From: Sandaracinus sp964481145
GTDB lineage: Bacteria; Myxococcota_A; Polyangia; Polyangiales; Sandaracinaceae
Assembly (NCBI GenBank): GCA_964481145.1
Contig: CAYZTA010000020.1
Coordinates: 1-64,000, forward strand
Length of the DNA stretch: 64,000 nt
Reading direction: 5' to 3'
In this document: piece after piece, positions 61,966 through 64,000 of the stretch
Layout: every line of letters begins with the position of its first letter
How positions within the stretch are numbered: position 1 is the first letter of the stretch
Position numbers and translations under genes: made by a program
The notes under the pieces: model-generated
Databases searched by the model: none
What the model was told of the DNA's origin: nothing
What the model saw: the letters and a program-made list of their open reading frames with translations, nothing else

Positions 61966-62505
61966 ATGCCGCGAGTCACGGAAAAAGACGCAGACTGCCG
62001 TGTGTACACGTTCAAAGAGGGATTGCTCTCTGCGGTCGCGCATGATCTCGAGATTCGCGTCGAGCGCTTTTCGCTCGAATGGGACGAGGCGAGAACACGG
62101 ATCGAAGCGAGTTGGGATCCGACGAGTCTGCGGGTCTTGAATGCGATGAAAGATGGCGCGCCGAACCCGAGCGCGCTCTCGGAACGCGACAAGGCGAAGA
62201 TCGAATCGAACATTCAGGATGAGGTCCTCGAAGTGAAGCGCTTCGGGGCGATTCGATTCGTCTCGAATTCGATCGCGTCCGAGGGGGATGGTTTCCGTGT
62301 GCGCGGCACGCTCGAGCTTCATGGAAGAGCGCGTGAGATCGATGCGCGCGTGGTGCGTGAAGGCGATCGCGTTGCGACGGACGTCGTGCTCGAACAGCCG
62401 GAGTTCGGGATCACGCCCTACCGCGCGATGATGGGTACGCTGCGCATCAAGCCGGAGGTGCGCGTGCGGATCTCGATGCCGGCACGATTGTGGGAGGATG
62501 CATGA
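61966..62505 (+). CDS. YceI-like domain protein
   Basis: A 179-residue protein with a YceI-like lipid-binding barrel pattern (LLSAVAHDLEIRVERFSLEW; FRVRGTLELHGRAREIDARV; PYRAMMGTLRIKPEV). It lacks a signal peptide, so probably stays in the cytoplasm. ATG 61966 has GAAGG at eight bases; an in-frame GTG at 61951 overlaps the ychF stop. It overlaps the glutathione peroxidase start by four bases, so a stress-related pairing is plausible. Confidence 0.8.
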   Translation: MPRVTEKDADCRVYTFKEGLLSAVAHDLEIRVERFSLEWDEARTRIEASWDPTSLRVLNAMKDGAPNPSALSERDKAKIESNIQDEVLEVKRFGAIRFVSNSIASEGDGFRVRGTLELHGRAREIDARVVREGDRVATDVVLEQPEFGITPYRAMMGTLRIKPEVRVRISMPARLWEDA

Positions 62506-62987
62506 GCAAGTCCATTTACGACATCGAAGTCGAGACCCTCGACGGGGTCAAAAAGACCCTCCGAGAGTACGAGGGCAAGGTCCTGCTGGTGGTCAATACC
62601 GCAAGTCAGTGCGGGTTTACGCCACAGTTCGCGGGCCTCGAGAAGCTGCACGAGAGGCTCGCGAGCAAAGGCGTCGTGGTGCTCGGATTTCCGTGCAATC
62701 AGTTCGGCGAGCAAGAGCCCGGGGATGCGGATGCCATCGGCGCGTTCTGTCAGAAGAACTACGGCGTGACCTTTCCGATGCACACGAAGATCGAGGTCAA
62801 CGGACCGAATGCGCATCCGCTCTATCAGAAACTCAAAGATGACCAGAAGGGTCTCTTGGGCAGCTCGCGAATCAAATGGAACTTCACGAAGTTTCTCATC
62901 GATCAGCGAGGCGAAGTCGTGAAGCGCTATGCGCCCATCACGGCGCCGGAGAAGATCGAAAAGGATATCGAGAAGCTGCTCGGTTGA
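62502..62987 (+). CDS. gpx: Glutathione peroxidase-like thiol peroxidase
   Basis: A 161-residue peroxidase. The catalytic tetrad is visible: Cys in VNTASQCGFTPQF, Gln in FPCNQFGEQEPG, Trp and Asn in WNFTKFLI. The catalytic residue is Cys, not selenocysteine. Such enzymes usually reduce peroxides with thioredoxin or glutathione. It overlaps the YceI-like gene by four bases, placing it in the ychF transcript. Confidence 0.95.
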   Translation: MSKSIYDIEVETLDGVKKTLREYEGKVLLVVNTASQCGFTPQFAGLEKLHERLASKGVVVLGFPCNQFGEQEPGDADAIGAFCQKNYGVTFPMHTKIEVNGPNAHPLYQKLKDDQKGLLGSSRIKWNFTKFLIDQRGEVVKRYAPITAPEKIEKDIEKLLG

Positions 62988-63015
62988 TGGGTGTGATCTC
63001 GGTGCCCGTTTCTCA

Positions 63016-63333
63016 TCAGGGGAACACGAGCGTCCCTTCGCCTTCGCATTCCGACGTCGCATTCGCAACCGTTGCAGGGGCGTAATACCAATCGATCACA
63101 TCACTGCCGATGTCGCAGCCGGCCACGATGTCTTCGCGCGGACACGCATCGTCGATGTAAATGCCCCGTGATGCTTCGCAGGTGGCTTCATACGCCGGTG
63201 GGTTGGCTGCCTGAATGCCCGAGCGCTCCTGACAGCGGTTCTGGCTGGCCCGGAAATCACACGCGATGGCGTGGTCGCCAAGGCAGCCTCCCAATGAAAG
63301 GAGCAGGGGCGAAAGGAGCACGACTCGATTCAT
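63016..63333 (-). CDS. Small Cys-rich lipoprotein
   Basis: A 105-residue lipoprotein; lipobox LSLGGC follows a short signal. The mature part has eight further cysteines, probably forming disulphides, and ends near GEGTLVFP. GGAGG eight bases before ATG 63333 supports the start, although the frame continues upstream. No family recognised. It converges with the peroxidase gene. Confidence 0.78.
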   Translation of the reverse strand: MNRVVLLSPLLLSLGGCLGDHAIACDFRASQNRCQERSGIQAANPPAYEATCEASRGIYIDDACPREDIVAGCDIGSDVIDWYYAPATVANATSECEGEGTLVFP

Positions 63334-63404
63334 GCGCGGTTCCTCCGTAGAACCGCAATGATGCACGATTCTGTTCTCGCCGGAAACAAAGAACGAATGT
63401 GAGC

Positions 63405-64000
63405 TCACGGCATGATGCGCGCAATCGCATCGACGAGTGCGCCCACCATCAATTCCCCGCCGTGCCCCTCGTCGATCACCTCGAGCTCGCTGCGTGGCCA
63501 CGCGCGGTGTAACGCGAGCGCGACGGAGAGCGGCGAGCTTACGTCGAGCCTGCCGTGGATCAGCACACCAGGGACGTGCGCGAGACGCGACATGCCCGAG
63601 AGCAGCGCGCCGTCTTCGAGAAATGCAGCGTGCTTCCAGTAATGCACGACGAGCGTGGCGAAGACCTGGCGAAAGACGGGATCGGTGTATTGCGTCGTGG
63701 GTTGGTGCCGCGGATCGAGCGAGACGTGCACGTCCTCCCACTCGCACCAGGCCCGCGCTGCGGCCTCGCGCACGGCGCGTTCGGGTGAGGTGAGCCGCTC
63801 GTGATAGGCGTCGATCACGCGCTGTCCAGGCCTTCGTCCCGAGGCCCTCTCGAAGCGCTCCCATTCGCGCGGGAAGACGCGATGCAGCGCTTCGGTGGCC
63901 CACTCCACTTCGTCGCGTGACGTGGTCGTCACGCACATCAGCGCGATGCCGATCACCCGCTCCGGGTGCGCCTGCGCGTATGCGAGCGCGAGCGTGCTGC
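63405..64000 (-). CDS. pip: Proline iminopeptidase, 5' end beyond window
   Basis: The C-terminal about 198 residues of an alpha/beta-hydrolase (S33) aminopeptidase releasing N-terminal proline. The window edge cuts the gene after the nucleophile elbow region; the first residues here read STLALAYAQAHPERV, as seen after the G-G-S-W-G-S of the family. The catalytic Asp lies in IHGRLDVSSP and His in DEGHGG. GWxxWE-like prolyl recognition residues are present (RAWCEWED). Confidence 0.88.
   Translation of the reverse strand, partial: STLALAYAQAHPERVIGIALMCVTTTSRDEVEWATEALHRVFPREWERFERASGRRPGQRVIDAYHERLTSPERAVREAAARAWCEWEDVHVSLDPRHQPTTQYTDPVFRQVFATLVVHYWKHAAFLEDGALLSGMSRLAHVPGVLIHGRLDVSSPLSVALALHRAWPRSELEVIDEGHGGELMVGALVDAIARIMP

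Overview
The window looks like chromosome from a Myxococcota (deltaproteobacterial) organism, most probably of the Sandaracinaceae/Polyangia type. This is inferred from content: Cys/Asp-rich repeat lipoproteins of the MopE sort, an AgmX/PglI-like C-terminal domain, a MYXO-CTERM-like tail, many PAS/receiver signalling proteins, a Hanks-type kinase with a PEGA domain, and an encapsulin whose shell and targeting peptides resemble those of Myxococcus xanthus. Bases are clearly GC-rich, genes are dense, GTG/TTG starts are common and 4-base ATGA/GTGA overlaps are frequent. I see no tRNA, rRNA, CRISPR array, insertion sequence, prophage or replication origin.

Layout. 1-8.4 kb (minus strand): a G-rich tandem repeat, an ExbD-like lipoprotein, two secreted thermonuclease-like proteins flanking two Asp/Cys-repeat surface proteins, apolipoprotein N-acyltransferase (lnt) and a CheY-like regulator. 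8.4-12.5 kb: a DUF2231 membrane protein, then an overlapping three-gene unit (fatty acid hydroxylase, AMP-dependent ligase, sulfotransferase). 12.6-20.5 kb: RIO kinase, SNF2 helicase, bioA and a hybrid histidine kinase. 20.5-25.2 kb: an AgmX-like protein, an encapsulin operon (small cargo-like gene, then shell), a UbiB/ABC1 kinase, a secreted protein and a HAD hydrolase. 25.5-36.6 kb (plus strand): receiver protein, S55-domain secreted protein, beta-propeller protein, OPA-type transporter, membrane proteins, GMC oxidoreductase, YbgC thioesterase and secreted proteins. 36.8-38.9 kb (minus): MgtC and a 2-oxoacid dehydrogenase E2.

39-45.7 kb: a small membrane protein, then a same-strand group TerB / Lon-protease-domain with helical repeats / ECF-sigma-like / unknown partner, then an RCC1-MopE lipoprotein. 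45.7-50.9 kb: a type II P-type ATPase, and a Ser/Thr kinase overlapping a LysM protein. 51.1-57.8 kb: TonB, ExbB, two ExbD, a TonB-dependent receptor and a surface lipoprotein in one run. 57.8-60.7 kb: PhoB-like regulator, PhoR-like kinase and a third gene with a degenerate receiver. 60.8-64 kb: ychF, YceI-like, glutathione peroxidase, a small lipoprotein, and a proline iminopeptidase cut by the window edge.

The strongest candidate for something undescribed is the encapsulin pair at 21288-22471. The 107-residue upstream protein has no fold I recognise but carries two exact TVGSLR cargo-loading motifs, and all six codons differ between the two copies, so the peptide rather than the DNA is conserved. 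Second is the TerB/Lon-repeat/sigma-like group at 39318-43149.
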